Positions 53,440-62,243 of a stretch of 64,000 nt of DNA are shown in pieces. The stretch is taken from assembly GCF_017676385.1 (NCBI RefSeq), contig NZ_JAFFZN010000030.1, forward strand, positions 1 through 64,000, in the 5' to 3' direction. The DNA comes from Streptomyces spirodelae (GTDB lineage: Bacteria; Actinomycetota; Actinomycetes; Streptomycetales; Streptomycetaceae). The first letter of the stretch is position 1, and every line of letters begins with the position of its first letter. A program made the position numbers and the translations under genes. Below the pieces are notes generated by a model, which was given only the letters and a program-made list of their open reading frames with translations, was not told the origin of the DNA and ran no database searches.

Positions 53440-54474
53440 ATGGCCAGCCTGCGTCCGCGAACGGTGTCCCGTCCGATGCGCCGCCCGAGCGGACTCAGCA
53501 CCGGTCGGCAACGCGTCCTGTGGGCCGCGACCGCCGTGCTCGTGGTGTGCGGACTGCTGGTGTGGTGGCTGCGGCCGACCCCCACGCCCTCCCCCGGCGG
53601 GGAGATCACTTTCGCCACCGGGGTGCGCACCGGCGTGTACGAGCGCTACGGCACCCTGTTCAAGAAGCGGCTGGCGCGGGATCTGCCCCGGGTGGACCTG
53701 ACGCTGCAGCGGAGCCAGGGCTCGGTGCAGAACCTGGCACGGATCGTCTCCGGCGAGGCGGACTTCACCATCACCGCCTCCGACGCACTCGCCGCCTACC
53801 GGGAGAAGGGCGGCAAAAGGGCCTCCCACATCCGGGCGTGCGCGCGGCTGTACGACGACTACATGCACCTCGTCGTACGCAGGGACTCACCGGTCGACAG
53901 TGCCAGGGACCTCAAGGGGCTGCGCGTCGGAGTCGGTGAGCGGCGCTCCGGGGTCGCGCTGGTGACCGAGAGGCTGCTGAAGGCCGCAGGGCTGGACATG
54001 GACCACGATGTGCACCCTGTGCGCAAGGGCATCGACACGATGCCCAAGCTGCTGTCAGAGGGAAAGCTGGACGCGTTCTTCTGGTCGGGCGGGCTGCCGA
54101 CCGGCGCCATCGAGCGCCTGGCTGAGCGGACCGACATACGGCTGGTGCAGCTCGGCGACCTGCTGCCCCGGCTGCACGAACAGCGCCCCGAGACGCGTTA
54201 CTACCGCGCTGCCGTGATGGCGCCCGACGCCTATCCCACCGTGCAGCGCGGCCGGTCGGTCAAGACCGTGGCCATCGCCAACCTGCTGGTGACCCTCGAC
54301 AGCACGGACCCCGAACTGACCGAGGGCATCACCCGCTCCGTCATCAAGAGCAGGGACCAGATCGGGCGGGAGGTGCACGCCGCCCAGAAGGTCGATCTGC
54401 GAACCGCCATCTACACCGATCCTGTGCCGCTGCACGAGGGTGCCCGCCGCTACTACCGCTCGGCCAAGCCCTGA
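53440..54474 (+). CDS. TAXI-family TRAP transporter substrate-binding-like protein, orphan
   Basis: 344-residue protein: short basic N-terminus, one hydrophobic anchor (VLWAATAVLVVCGLLVWWL), then a periplasmic-binding-like domain of the TAXI family (FATGVRTGVYERYGTLFKK, GSVQNLARIVSGEADF, LLSEGKLDAFFWSGGLP, TVAIANLLVT). TAXI proteins normally work with TRAP permeases, but none is encoded nearby. ATG 53440 is preferred; an upstream frame begins at 53344. A TATCCC hexamer lies 5 bases before ATG. It could act as a sensor or bind a glutamate-like ligand; that is inference. Its stop region is duplicated at 54455-54501. Confidence 0.78.
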   Translation: MASLRPRTVSRPMRRPSGLSTGRQRVLWAATAVLVVCGLLVWWLRPTPTPSPGGEITFATGVRTGVYERYGTLFKKRLARDLPRVDLTLQRSQGSVQNLARIVSGEADFTITASDALAAYREKGGKRASHIRACARLYDDYMHLVVRRDSPVDSARDLKGLRVGVGERRSGVALVTERLLKAAGLDMDHDVHPVRKGIDTMPKLLSEGKLDAFFWSGGLPTGAIERLAERTDIRLVQLGDLLPRLHEQRPETRYYRAAVMAPDAYPTVQRGRSVKTVAIANLLVTLDSTDPELTEGITRSVIKSRDQIGREVHAAQKVDLRTAIYTDPVPLHEGARRYYRSAKP

Positions 54475-54501
54475 CCTTCACCGCTCGGCCGAGCCCTGAC
54501 C
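54455..54501. repeat. 22-bp duplication around the TAXI stop codon
   Basis: Bases 54455-54476 and 54480-54501 are 21/22 identical, 25-base period. The second copy repeats the gene's last codons and stop in non-coding DNA. Confidence 0.8.
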
Positions 54502-54550
54502 GGAACGTCGCTGCCGACACCAGGCCCCGACCCCACCAAGGAGCCGATCG

Positions 54551-57500
54551 ATGCATCACGACCGCCGTACTGTCGAGGACCGGCTGCGCCGCGCACTGGA
54601 CGAGCGGGTACGGCCCGCTGTCCACACCTCCGCGCTGCCGCTGACCGTCGAACGCTGGGAGGCGCCGGGAGAGCCGGTGCCGGTCGCACAGGGCATCTCG
54701 GCGCCCTATGGGCCGGCCGCGGTCGGCGAGACCTGGGGACCCGCCTGGGGCACGACCTGGTTCCGGGTGACGGGACAGGTTCCGCGCGCGTGGGCGGGCC
54801 GCACGGTGGAGGCCGTGCTGGACCTCGGCTTCGAGCGGAACATGCCGGGCTTCCAGTGCGAGGGGCTCGTTCACCGTGCGGACGGCGAAGCGGTCAAGGG
54901 GCTGCATCCGCGCAACTCCTGGGTGCGGCTGGCGGACACCGCCGTCGGCGGCGAGCAGGTCGAGCTGTACGTCGAGGCCGCTTCCAACCCGATCGTCAAC
55001 ACCCCGCAGACGCCGACCCACCAGGGCGACATCCGCACGGCGGACAGCACGCCTCTCTACCGGCTGGCGCGGATGGATCTGGCCGTCTTCGAGCCGCAGG
55101 TGTGGGAGCTGGCCCTGGACCTGGAGGTGGCGGGCTCGCTGATGCGTGAGCTCCCGCTGGAGGACGCCCGCCGCTGGGAGCTGCTGCGGGCTCTGGAGCG
55201 GGCGCTGGACGCCCTGGACCTGGCCGACGTGCCAGGCAGTGCCGGCCGGGCACGGGAGCGGCTCACAGACGCGCTGACGGCCCCGGCGCGGGCGTCGGCG
55301 CACCGGGTCAGCGCGGTGGGACACGCGCACATCGACTCCGCCTGGCTGTGGCCGCTGCGCGAGACGGTGCGCAAGGTGGCCCGGACAGCGTCCAACATGG
55401 TCGCGCTGATGGACGACCATCCGGAGTTCGTCTTCGCCATGTCGCAGGCCCAGCAGTTCGCCTGGATCAAGGAGCACCGGCCCGAGGTGTACACCAAGGT
55501 CAAGCGGAAGGTCGCCGAGGGCCGGTTCGTCCCGGTGGGCGGCATGTGGGTGGAGTCGGACACCAACATGGTCGGCGGCGAGGCCATGGCGAGGCAGTTC
55601 CTCTACGGCAAGAAGTTCTTCCTGGACGAGTTCGGCATCGAGACGGACGAAGTGTGGCTGCCCGATTCCTTCGGCTATACGGCGGCACTGCCGCAGCTGG
55701 TGAAGCTGTCCGGGTCCACCTGGTTCCTCACCCAGAAGATCTCCTGGAGCAGCACCAACCCCTTCCCGCACCACACCTTCTGGTGGGAGGGAATCGACGG
55801 CACACGGATCTTCACCCACTTCCCCCCGGTGGACACCTACAACTCGACCCTCAGCGGCGAGGAACTGGCGCACGCAGCGCGCAATTTCCGCGAGAAGGGG
55901 GCGGCCTCGCGCTCCCTCGTACCCTTCGGCCACGGCGACGGCGGTGGCGGCGCCACCCGCGAGATGCTGGGCCGCGCCGCCCGGCTGCGCGATCTGGACG
56001 GCTCACCGCGGGTGACCGTGGAGAAGCCGGCGGCGTTCTTCGACAAGGCCCACCAGGAGTACCCGAACGCGCCGGTGTGGCAGGGCGAGCTGTACCTCGA
56101 ACTGCACCGGGGTACGTACACCTCGCAGGCCAGTACGAAGCAGGGCAACCGGCGCTCGGAGTCCCTGCTGCGCGAGGCCGAGCTGTGGGCCGCGACCGCC
56201 GCTGTGCGCACCAGCGGCTACGACTATCCGTACGAGCGGCTGGAGCGGCTGTGGAAGACGGTGCTGCTGCACCAGTTCCACGACATCCTGCCGGGCTCCT
56301 CCATCGCCTGGGTGCACCGCGAGGCCCGCGAGACGTACGCGCGAGTGGCCGGGGAACTGACGGAGATCATCGAGCGGGCGCAGCAGGCCCTCGCCGGGCG
56401 CGGGGACCGGGAAGTCGTCTTCAACGGCTCCCCGCATCGCCGCCGGGGCGTCCCCGCGGGCGGCGCCCGGCCCCTCGACGGCCGGGCCGCGCAGGCAGCC
56501 ACAGCACAGGTCGTCACCGCGCCGGCCGCCGCACAAGGCGCCACCGCCCCGGCCGTCACCGTGGCGGCCGTCACCGTGGCGGAGCGGGCGCACGGCGGCT
56601 GGACGCTGGACAACGGACTGCTGCGCGTGGGGGTGGACGGCCGCGGTCTGGTCGTCTCCGCCTACGACCAGCGCTCCGGGCGCGAAGCCCTCGCACCGGG
56701 ACAGGCGGCCAATCTCCTCCAGCTCCATCCGGACCTGCCCAACCACTGGGACGCGTGGGATGTCGACGCCTTCTACCGGCACACGGCCACCGATCTGACG
56801 CACGCCGATGAGCTGACCGTCGCCGAGGCCGACGGAAACAGCGCCACCGTCCGGGTCGCCCGCTCCTTCGGCCGGTCGGCCGTGGTGCAGACAGTGACCC
56901 TCCAGGCGGGCAGCTCGATGCTGCTCATGGAGGCCGACATCGACTGGCACGAGAGCGAGAAGCTGCTCAAGGCGGCGTTCCCGCTCGATGTGAAGGCCGA
57001 CCGTTCAGCAGCGGAGACACAGTTCGGACACGTCTTTCGGCCCACCCACACCAACACCTCCTGGGAGGCAGCCAAGTTCGAGATCTGCGCGCACCGCTGG
57101 CTGCACGTGGAAGAGCCCGGCTGGGGCGCCGCGCTGGTCAACGACTCGACGTACGGGCACGACGTCACCAGGGACATCCGCGAGGACGGCGGCCAGACCA
57201 CCACGGTCCGCCTCTCGCTGCTGCGCGCTCCCCGCTACCCGGACCCGGACACGGACCAGGGGCGGCACCGGCTGCGCTACGGACTCGTCCCCGGCGCCAC
57301 GCTCCAGGACGCCGTACGCGAGGGCCACTGGATCAACCTGCCCGAGCGGACCGTCCAGGGCGACGGCAGCCACGTCACCCCCCTGGTCTCGCTGGAAGGT
57401 GAGCAGGCCGACCGGATCGTCGCCGAGACGGTGAAACTGGCCGAGGACGACAGCGGCGATGTGGTCGTCCGCCTCTACGAGTCGCTGGGCGGGCGGGCGA

Positions 57501-57673
57501 GCGCGCTGCTGGCTCCCGGTTTCCCCGTCACCTCGGTGACCGAGACCGACCTGCTGGAGCGCCCACTGTCCGGCCCGCGGGCGCACCACACCGTGGAGGA
57601 GGCCGGGGTACGGGTGACACTGCGGCCCTTCCAGATCCTCACTCTGCGTCTGGGGCGTTCCGGGGCACGGTGA
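54551..57673 (+). CDS. GH38 alpha-mannosidase
   Basis: 1040-residue glycoside hydrolase family 38. The zinc site GHAHIDSAWLWP (H258, H260/D262 region), nucleophile D372 in WLPDSFGY, FLTQKISWS, GHGDGGGG and HQFHDILPGSSI are all intact. It should release mannose from N-glycan-type or other alpha-mannosides; there is no signal peptide, so it probably acts in the cytoplasm. An Ala/Thr/Val-rich linker (about 645-680) joins the catalytic and beta-sandwich domains. ATG 54551 follows AAGGAGCC. Its 3' end overlaps the convergent sensor kinase gene by 35 bases. Confidence 0.93.
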   Translation: MHHDRRTVEDRLRRALDERVRPAVHTSALPLTVERWEAPGEPVPVAQGISAPYGPAAVGETWGPAWGTTWFRVTGQVPRAWAGRTVEAVLDLGFERNMPGFQCEGLVHRADGEAVKGLHPRNSWVRLADTAVGGEQVELYVEAASNPIVNTPQTPTHQGDIRTADSTPLYRLARMDLAVFEPQVWELALDLEVAGSLMRELPLEDARRWELLRALERALDALDLADVPGSAGRARERLTDALTAPARASAHRVSAVGHAHIDSAWLWPLRETVRKVARTASNMVALMDDHPEFVFAMSQAQQFAWIKEHRPEVYTKVKRKVAEGRFVPVGGMWVESDTNMVGGEAMARQFLYGKKFFLDEFGIETDEVWLPDSFGYTAALPQLVKLSGSTWFLTQKISWSSTNPFPHHTFWWEGIDGTRIFTHFPPVDTYNSTLSGEELAHAARNFREKGAASRSLVPFGHGDGGGGATREMLGRAARLRDLDGSPRVTVEKPAAFFDKAHQEYPNAPVWQGELYLELHRGTYTSQASTKQGNRRSESLLREAELWAATAAVRTSGYDYPYERLERLWKTVLLHQFHDILPGSSIAWVHREARETYARVAGELTEIIERAQQALAGRGDREVVFNGSPHRRRGVPAGGARPLDGRAAQAATAQVVTAPAAAQGATAPAVTVAAVTVAERAHGGWTLDNGLLRVGVDGRGLVVSAYDQRSGREALAPGQAANLLQLHPDLPNHWDAWDVDAFYRHTATDLTHADELTVAEADGNSATVRVARSFGRSAVVQTVTLQAGSSMLLMEADIDWHESEKLLKAAFPLDVKADRSAAETQFGHVFRPTHTNTSWEAAKFEICAHRWLHVEEPGWGAALVNDSTYGHDVTRDIREDGGQTTTVRLSLLRAPRYPDPDTDQGRHRLRYGLVPGATLQDAVREGHWINLPERTVQGDGSHVTPLVSLEGEQADRIVAETVKLAEDDSGDVVVRLYESLGGRASALLAPGFPVTSVTETDLLERPLSGPRAHHTVEEAGVRVTLRPFQILTLRLGRSGAR

Positions 57674-59066
57674 TCAGCACCCGCAGACCCCGCGGATCGT
57701 TGTGCGCGAAGGACAGCACCGCGCCGCTCCCGGCCAGCAGCGCGCGGGTGATGGACAGGCCGAGCCCGGAGCCGGAGACGTTCTGGTGGCGACTGCTGCG
57801 CCAGAAGCGGTCACCCACCCGCTCCAGTTCCTCGTCGGTCAGCCCGGGCCCGGCGTCGGCCGTCTCGACGGTCACGCTGTCGCCCTCGGCGCGTACGGTG
57901 ACCGCGACGGTTCCGCCGTCAGGGGTGAACTTCACCGCGTTGTCGACGACGGCGTCCAGCGCACTGGAGAGCGCCACCGGGTCGGCCCACCCGGTGGCGG
58001 CCGACTGTCCGGCCAGCCTCAGCTCCACGCCCTTCTGTTCAGCACTGGGGCGCCAGGCCGCGACGCGCTCCGCGGCGATGTCGGCGACATCGGTCAGTTG
58101 CACATGTGCGGTGTCGGAGTGCTCGGCCAGCGCCAGGTCGAGCAGATCGTCCAGCACCCGTGCCAACCGCTTGCCCTCGGCTCGTACGGAGGCCATCTCC
58201 TCGTTGCCCTCCGGCAGCTCCAGCGCGAGCAGTTCGATACGCAGCAGCAGTGCGGAGAGCGGGTTGCGCAACTGGTGCGAGGCGTCAGCGACAAAGGCGC
58301 GCTGCTGTTCCAGCACGCTCTCCACATTGCCCGCCATCTCGTTGAAGGAGTGCGCCAGTCTGCGCAATTCGGGAGGGCCGACCGAATCGACGACACGGGA
58401 GGTGAGCTTCCCGGTGGCGATCTCATGCGCTGCCCGGTCCAGCGTCCGCACGGGCTTGAGTACCCATCCGGTCAGGCGCAGCGCCGCTGCCAGGGCCAGC
58501 AGCATCGCGGCGGCCTCACCGACGGCGATGGCCAGCCAGCCGCGCATGATCCGCGAGCGCATCGGCCCGGTGGGCGAGTCGGTCAGCACCACGGCCGCCA
58601 CATCGCCGTCCCTGATGACCGGGGAGGCGACAGCGATCCGGCCGTCGCGCTGCCAGGGCCATACCTGGGGCGGGTCGTGGCTGCGGCGTCCGGCCAGCGC
58701 CTCGGCGAAGGCGCGTGCCCCGTCCGGCCTGCCCTTCTTCCCGCCCTGCTGTCCCTCTCCGGGCACTCGCCAGTCGACAGGAGAGGCGGCCATCGTGCGC
58801 CCGTCCCGGTAGAAGACGCCGGCCCGGATGCCGTAGAGGTCGTGGTAGCGGTTCAGCTCGTGCTGCAGGGTGGCGCGGCGTTCGTCGGGCTGGCTGGTGG
58901 AGGTGACGAACTGCGCGAGGGAGGCGAAGCGCGCGGTGTCGTCGATCCTGTCGACCACCACGCGCTGCTGCTGTGCCTGTGCCTGGCTCAGCGCCAGCGG
59001 GAAGCCCAGCGCGAGCAGGATTCCGGCCAGCAGGATGATCAGAAGCGGGAGGAGGCGGCTGCGCAC
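57639..59066 (-). CDS. gluK: Sensor histidine kinase of the GluR-GluK type
   Basis: 475-residue membrane kinase. First helix LLPLLIILLAGILLALGFPL, an extracytoplasmic sensor of about 130 residues (GIRAGVFYRDGRTM), a second helix (GWLAIAVGEAAAMLLALAAAL), HAMP, the HisKA motif ADASHQLRNPLSALLLRIELL and ATPase boxes (DNAVKFTPDGG; DAGPGLTDEEL; GSGLGLSITRALL). Located downstream of the response-regulator gene by 26 bases and divergent from gluABCD; in S. coelicolor this arrangement is the glutamate-sensing GluR-GluK pair. The symbol is assigned from context. GTG 59066 overlaps no other gene. Confidence 0.85.
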   Translation of the reverse strand: MRSRLLPLLIILLAGILLALGFPLALSQAQAQQQRVVVDRIDDTARFASLAQFVTSTSQPDERRATLQHELNRYHDLYGIRAGVFYRDGRTMAASPVDWRVPGEGQQGGKKGRPDGARAFAEALAGRRSHDPPQVWPWQRDGRIAVASPVIRDGDVAAVVLTDSPTGPMRSRIMRGWLAIAVGEAAAMLLALAAALRLTGWVLKPVRTLDRAAHEIATGKLTSRVVDSVGPPELRRLAHSFNEMAGNVESVLEQQRAFVADASHQLRNPLSALLLRIELLALELPEGNEEMASVRAEGKRLARVLDDLLDLALAEHSDTAHVQLTDVADIAAERVAAWRPSAEQKGVELRLAGQSAATGWADPVALSSALDAVVDNAVKFTPDGGTVAVTVRAEGDSVTVETADAGPGLTDEELERVGDRFWRSSRHQNVSGSGLGLSITRALLAGSGAVLSFAHNDPRGLRVLITVPRNAPDAE

Positions 59067-59092
59067 GTCGTCGGTCCGGTCCGGGCCTGCGG

Positions 59093-59818
59093 TCAGTCGC
59101 CCTGGGCGGCCATGCGGTAGCCCACCCCGCGGACCGTCTCGATCAGGGCGGGCCGCTGCAGCTTGGAGCGGAGCGAGGCCACGTGCACCTCGAGGGTGCG
59201 GCCGGTCCCCTCCCAGCTGGTGCGCCAGACCTCGCTGATGATCTGCTCGCGCCGGAAGACGACACCGGGACGCTGGGCCAGCAGCGCCAGCAGGTCGAAC
59301 TCCTTGCGGGTGAGCGGCACCGGCGCGCCGTCCACGCTGACCTGCCGGGTGGGCAGCTCGATGGTCACGGCCCCCAGCCGCAGCGTGCCGGCTGCGTCCG
59401 CTCCCTGCGCTGCCGCCCGCTCACCGGCCGCCGGGGCCTCCTCGAGGGCCTTGCGGCGGCTGACGGCGTGGATACGGGCGAGCAGCTCACCCATGTCGTA
59501 CGGCTTGACGACGTAGTCGTCCGCACCCAGGTTGAGCCCGTGTATCCGGGACCGTACGTCGGCGCGTGCGGTCACCATGATCACCGGGGTGGAGCTGGTA
59601 CGGCGGATGCGGCCGCACACCTCGAAACCGTCCTGGTCCGGCAGGCCCAGGTCGAGCAGGACAACGGCGAAACCGGGCCCCTCCTGGCCGCGGACGAGCA
59701 GTTCCTGGAGCGCCTCGGCGCCGCTGCGCACATGTGTGACCTCGAAGCCGTGCCGCGCCAGCACCGCGGAGAGCGCCGCTGCGACGCGGTCGTCGTCCTC
59801 GACGAGCAGCAGTCTCAC
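59093..59818 (-). CDS. gluR: OmpR-family response regulator of the GluR-GluK type
   Basis: 241-residue regulator: receiver domain (VRLLLVEDDDRVAAALSAVL; phospho-acceptor D56 in VLLDLGLPD; K in VVKPYDMGELL) and a winged helix (PLTRKEFDLLALLAQRPG, GRTLEVHVASLRSKL, ETVRGVGYRM). GTG 59818 has AGGAGGG upstream; a longer frame from 59899 is not needed. First gene of the pair with the kinase. It probably controls the divergent gluABCD operon; candidate binding repeats are at 59927-59960. Confidence 0.87.
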   Translation of the reverse strand: MRLLLVEDDDRVAAALSAVLARHGFEVTHVRSGAEALQELLVRGQEGPGFAVVLLDLGLPDQDGFEVCGRIRRTSSTPVIMVTARADVRSRIHGLNLGADDYVVKPYDMGELLARIHAVSRRKALEEAPAAGERAAAQGADAAGTLRLGAVTIELPTRQVSVDGAPVPLTRKEFDLLALLAQRPGVVFRREQIISEVWRTSWEGTGRTLEVHVASLRSKLQRPALIETVRGVGYRMAAQGD

Positions 59819-60168
59819 CCGACGCCCTCCTGTTCTTCCCACCGCCTCCGGTGAACGATTCCGACAGTGCATCCACGCCGATCGGCGCAGGTGAGTCAAG
59901 GGGTCACCGGGAGAAGGCGGGCATCCGTTATACAGCCGGTACGACGACCGTCATACAGCCACAACGGCCTCCGGGCCCGCTGCCTGACCAGGGGACGGAC
60001 GGTCCGGAGATGCCCCGGTCACCCCCGTTGCCGCCCTCACTGGCCCCTCTACCCACTGCGCCGGGCCGCAGCCGGATCGTTATGCTCAATTTCAGCTCAG
60101 ATGTAATGACGGTCACGCCGGCCGCTCACTAAGGTCCTCGCAACCGACGAGGACGGAGCTACACGTCG
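59819..60168. promoter_or_regulatory. gluR-gluA divergent control region with direct repeats
   Basis: 350-base spacer. GTTATACAGCC (59927-59937) and GTCATACAGCC (59950-59960) are direct repeats 23 bases apart, about two helical turns, fitting an OmpR-type regulator site. Near 60075-60110 an A+T-richer stretch (CAATTTCAGCTCAGATGTAATG) is the most promoter-like part for gluA. No terminator is seen. The rest holds no recognisable gene. Confidence 0.4.
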
Positions 60169-60954
60169 ATGAGCGAAGTATCGGTGACCAAGGACGCAGG
60201 CGGTCCCGAGTCCGCGACCGACAAGCTGGTCGTGCTGGACAACATCAACAAGCACTTCGGTGCGCTGCACGTCCTCCAGGACATTGACCTGACCATCGCC
60301 CGCGGCGAGGTCGTCGTCGTGATCGGCCCCTCCGGGTCCGGCAAGTCCACACTGTGCCGCACCATCAACCGGCTGGAGACGGTGGACTCGGGCAGCATCA
60401 CGATCGACGGCAAGCCGCTGCCCGCGGAGGGCAAGGACCTGGCCAAGCTCCGTGCCGACGTCGGCATGGTCTTCCAGTCCTTCAACCTCTTCGCGCACAA
60501 GACGGTGCTGGAGAACGTCACGCTGGGCCAGACCAAGGTCCGCAAGACGGACAAGCGGGTGGCGGAAGAGAAGGCACGTACGCTGCTCGACCGGGTCGGC
60601 GTCGGCAACCAGGCCGACAAGTACCCCGCACAGCTCTCCGGCGGCCAGCAGCAGCGCGTCGCGATCGCCCGGGCACTGGCGATGGACCCGAAGGTGATGC
60701 TCTTCGACGAGCCGACCTCGGCCCTCGACCCCGAGATGATCAACGAAGTCCTGGAGGTCATGCAGCAACTGGCCCGGGACGGCATGACGATGGTCGTCGT
60801 CACGCACGAGATGGGCTTCGCACGGTCGGCCGCGAACCGCGTGGTCTTCATGGCGGACGGCCGGATCGTGGAGGAGGCCACCCCGGATCAGTTCTTCAGC
60901 AACCCGCGCAGCGACCGCGCCAAGGACTTCCTCTCGAAGATCCTGCACCACTGA
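60169..60954 (+). CDS. gluA: Glutamate ABC transporter ATP-binding protein
   Basis: 261-residue ATPase of polar amino-acid importers. Walker A GPSGSGKST, Q-loop FQSFNLF, signature LSGGQQQR, Walker B VMLFDEPTSALDP and the switch His in VVTHEMGFA are all canonical. ATG 60169 has GGACGGAG upstream. First gene of gluABCD, with the binding protein and two permeases following; it powers glutamate uptake. Confidence 0.94.
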   Translation: MSEVSVTKDAGGPESATDKLVVLDNINKHFGALHVLQDIDLTIARGEVVVVIGPSGSGKSTLCRTINRLETVDSGSITIDGKPLPAEGKDLAKLRADVGMVFQSFNLFAHKTVLENVTLGQTKVRKTDKRVAEEKARTLLDRVGVGNQADKYPAQLSGGQQQRVAIARALAMDPKVMLFDEPTSALDPEMINEVLEVMQQLARDGMTMVVVTHEMGFARSAANRVVFMADGRIVEEATPDQFFSNPRSDRAKDFLSKILHH

Positions 60955-60975
60955 GCCCGCACCACGAGCCCTCCC

Positions 60976-60994
60976 CCCGGTGGGCTCCACCGGG
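60976..60994 (+). terminator. Intra-operon hairpin after gluA
   Basis: CCCGGTGG-gct-CCACCGGG, 22 bases past the gluA stop, in the 214-base gluA-gluB spacer. It may be partial termination or a 3'-end stabiliser. The remainder of the spacer contains degenerate CTGCACC repeats. Confidence 0.5.
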
Positions 60995-61168
60995 TCTGCA
61001 CCGCCAGGCCCGCCCTGCCAGACCTGCACCGTCAGCCTGCACCACTCGGTCTCACCGCCGAGCCTTCACCGCTGAGGCCCGCACACACGACCCCGCCCCT
61101 CCTCCGTGGCAGGGCGCCAGGCGGCCAGCGCACCGGGCCAACGACTGTTCAAGCAAGGGATGTTCACT

Positions 61169-62080
61169 ATGAAGTTCCACAAGACCGCCGCAGCGGCAGC
61201 CGCTGTCCTGGCTCTCGCCGCCACCGCAGCCTGCGGTGGCAAGGAAGGCTCCGCGGGCGACAAGCCCAAGGACCAGACGGACGAGAAGGCGCTGCCCAAG
61301 TACGAGGTCGCCAAGGACGTCAAGATCGACTCGCCCGTCCTGAAGAAGGCCCAGAAGCGCGGCAAGATCGTCATCGGCGCCAAGGCCGACCAGCCCTACC
61401 TCGGCTTCCAGGACCAGTCGACCAAGAAGTACTCCGGCTTCGACATCGAGATCGCCAAGATGATCGCGGCCGACCTGGGCTTCACCCCCAAGCAGATCGA
61501 GTGGAAGACGGTCGACTCCGGCGCTCGCGAGACCACTGTCTCCAAGGGCGACGTCGACCTCATGATCGGTACCTACACGATCAACGACGAGCGCAAGAAG
61601 CAGATCGACTTCGCGGGTCCGTACTTCCACGCCGGTGCCTCGCTGCTCGTCCGCAAGGACGAGAAGGAGGTCACAGGCCCGGATTCCGTCAAGGGCAAGA
61701 AGGTCTGCTCCATCGTCGGCTCCACCCCGCTGCAGACCATCAAGGAGCCCAAGTACGGCGCCAAGGTCACGGAGCTGAGCAAGTACTCGGAGTGCGTCTC
61801 GCAGGTGCTCGACGGTCAGGTCGACGCGGTCACCACGGATGACGCGATCCTCATGGGGTATGCCGCGCAGAACCCCGGCAAGCTCAAGGTCGTCGGCAAG
61901 CCGTTCTCCGACGAGCCCTACGGCGTCGGTCTGAAGAAGGGCGACAAGGCGCTGCAGAAGGCCGTCGCCGACGCGCTCAAGAAGCACCAGGACAACGGCG
62001 ACTACAAGAAGGCGTTCGAAGCGACGCTGGGCAAGTCCGGCTCCAAGTTCAAGACGCCGCCCGAGATCACCGAGAAGTGA
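61169..62080 (+). CDS. gluB: Glutamate-binding lipoprotein of the ABC transporter
   Basis: 303-residue extracytoplasmic solute-binding protein (family 3). Lipoprotein signal (AAAAAAVLALAATAAC), then KIVIGAKADQPYLGFQDQ, FDIEIAKMIAADLGF, DLMIGTYTINDERKKQIDFA and a typical C-terminal lobe. Two internal Cys (KKVCSIVG, YSECVSQVL) may form a disulphide. ATG 61169 has AAGGGA 9 bases upstream; an ATG at 61160 is too close to it. Confidence 0.93.
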   Translation: MKFHKTAAAAAAVLALAATAACGGKEGSAGDKPKDQTDEKALPKYEVAKDVKIDSPVLKKAQKRGKIVIGAKADQPYLGFQDQSTKKYSGFDIEIAKMIAADLGFTPKQIEWKTVDSGARETTVSKGDVDLMIGTYTINDERKKQIDFAGPYFHAGASLLVRKDEKEVTGPDSVKGKKVCSIVGSTPLQTIKEPKYGAKVTELSKYSECVSQVLDGQVDAVTTDDAILMGYAAQNPGKLKVVGKPFSDEPYGVGLKKGDKALQKAVADALKKHQDNGDYKKAFEATLGKSGSKFKTPPEITEK

Positions 62081-62085
62081 TGACC

Positions 62086-62129
62086 CACGCCCCGCTCCCC
62101 GGCGTCAGCGCCGCGCGGGGCGGGGCGTG
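62086..62129 (+). terminator. Hairpin between gluB and gluC
   Basis: CACGCCCCGC (62086-62095) pairs with GCGGGGCGTG (62120-62129), with a smaller GGCG/CGCC stem inside the loop. Directly after the gluB stop, so likely to lower permease expression relative to the binding protein. Confidence 0.65.
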
Positions 62130-62243
62130 ATTCTGTTCCGGGCACACCGTCTGCTCCGGCGTTCCCTCCCACCCGCCGGGTGACCAGCCCGTGCCCGGTC
62201 CGGCCTTTCCCGCCGCCCCTACGCGACTCCTCGCGGAGAATTC

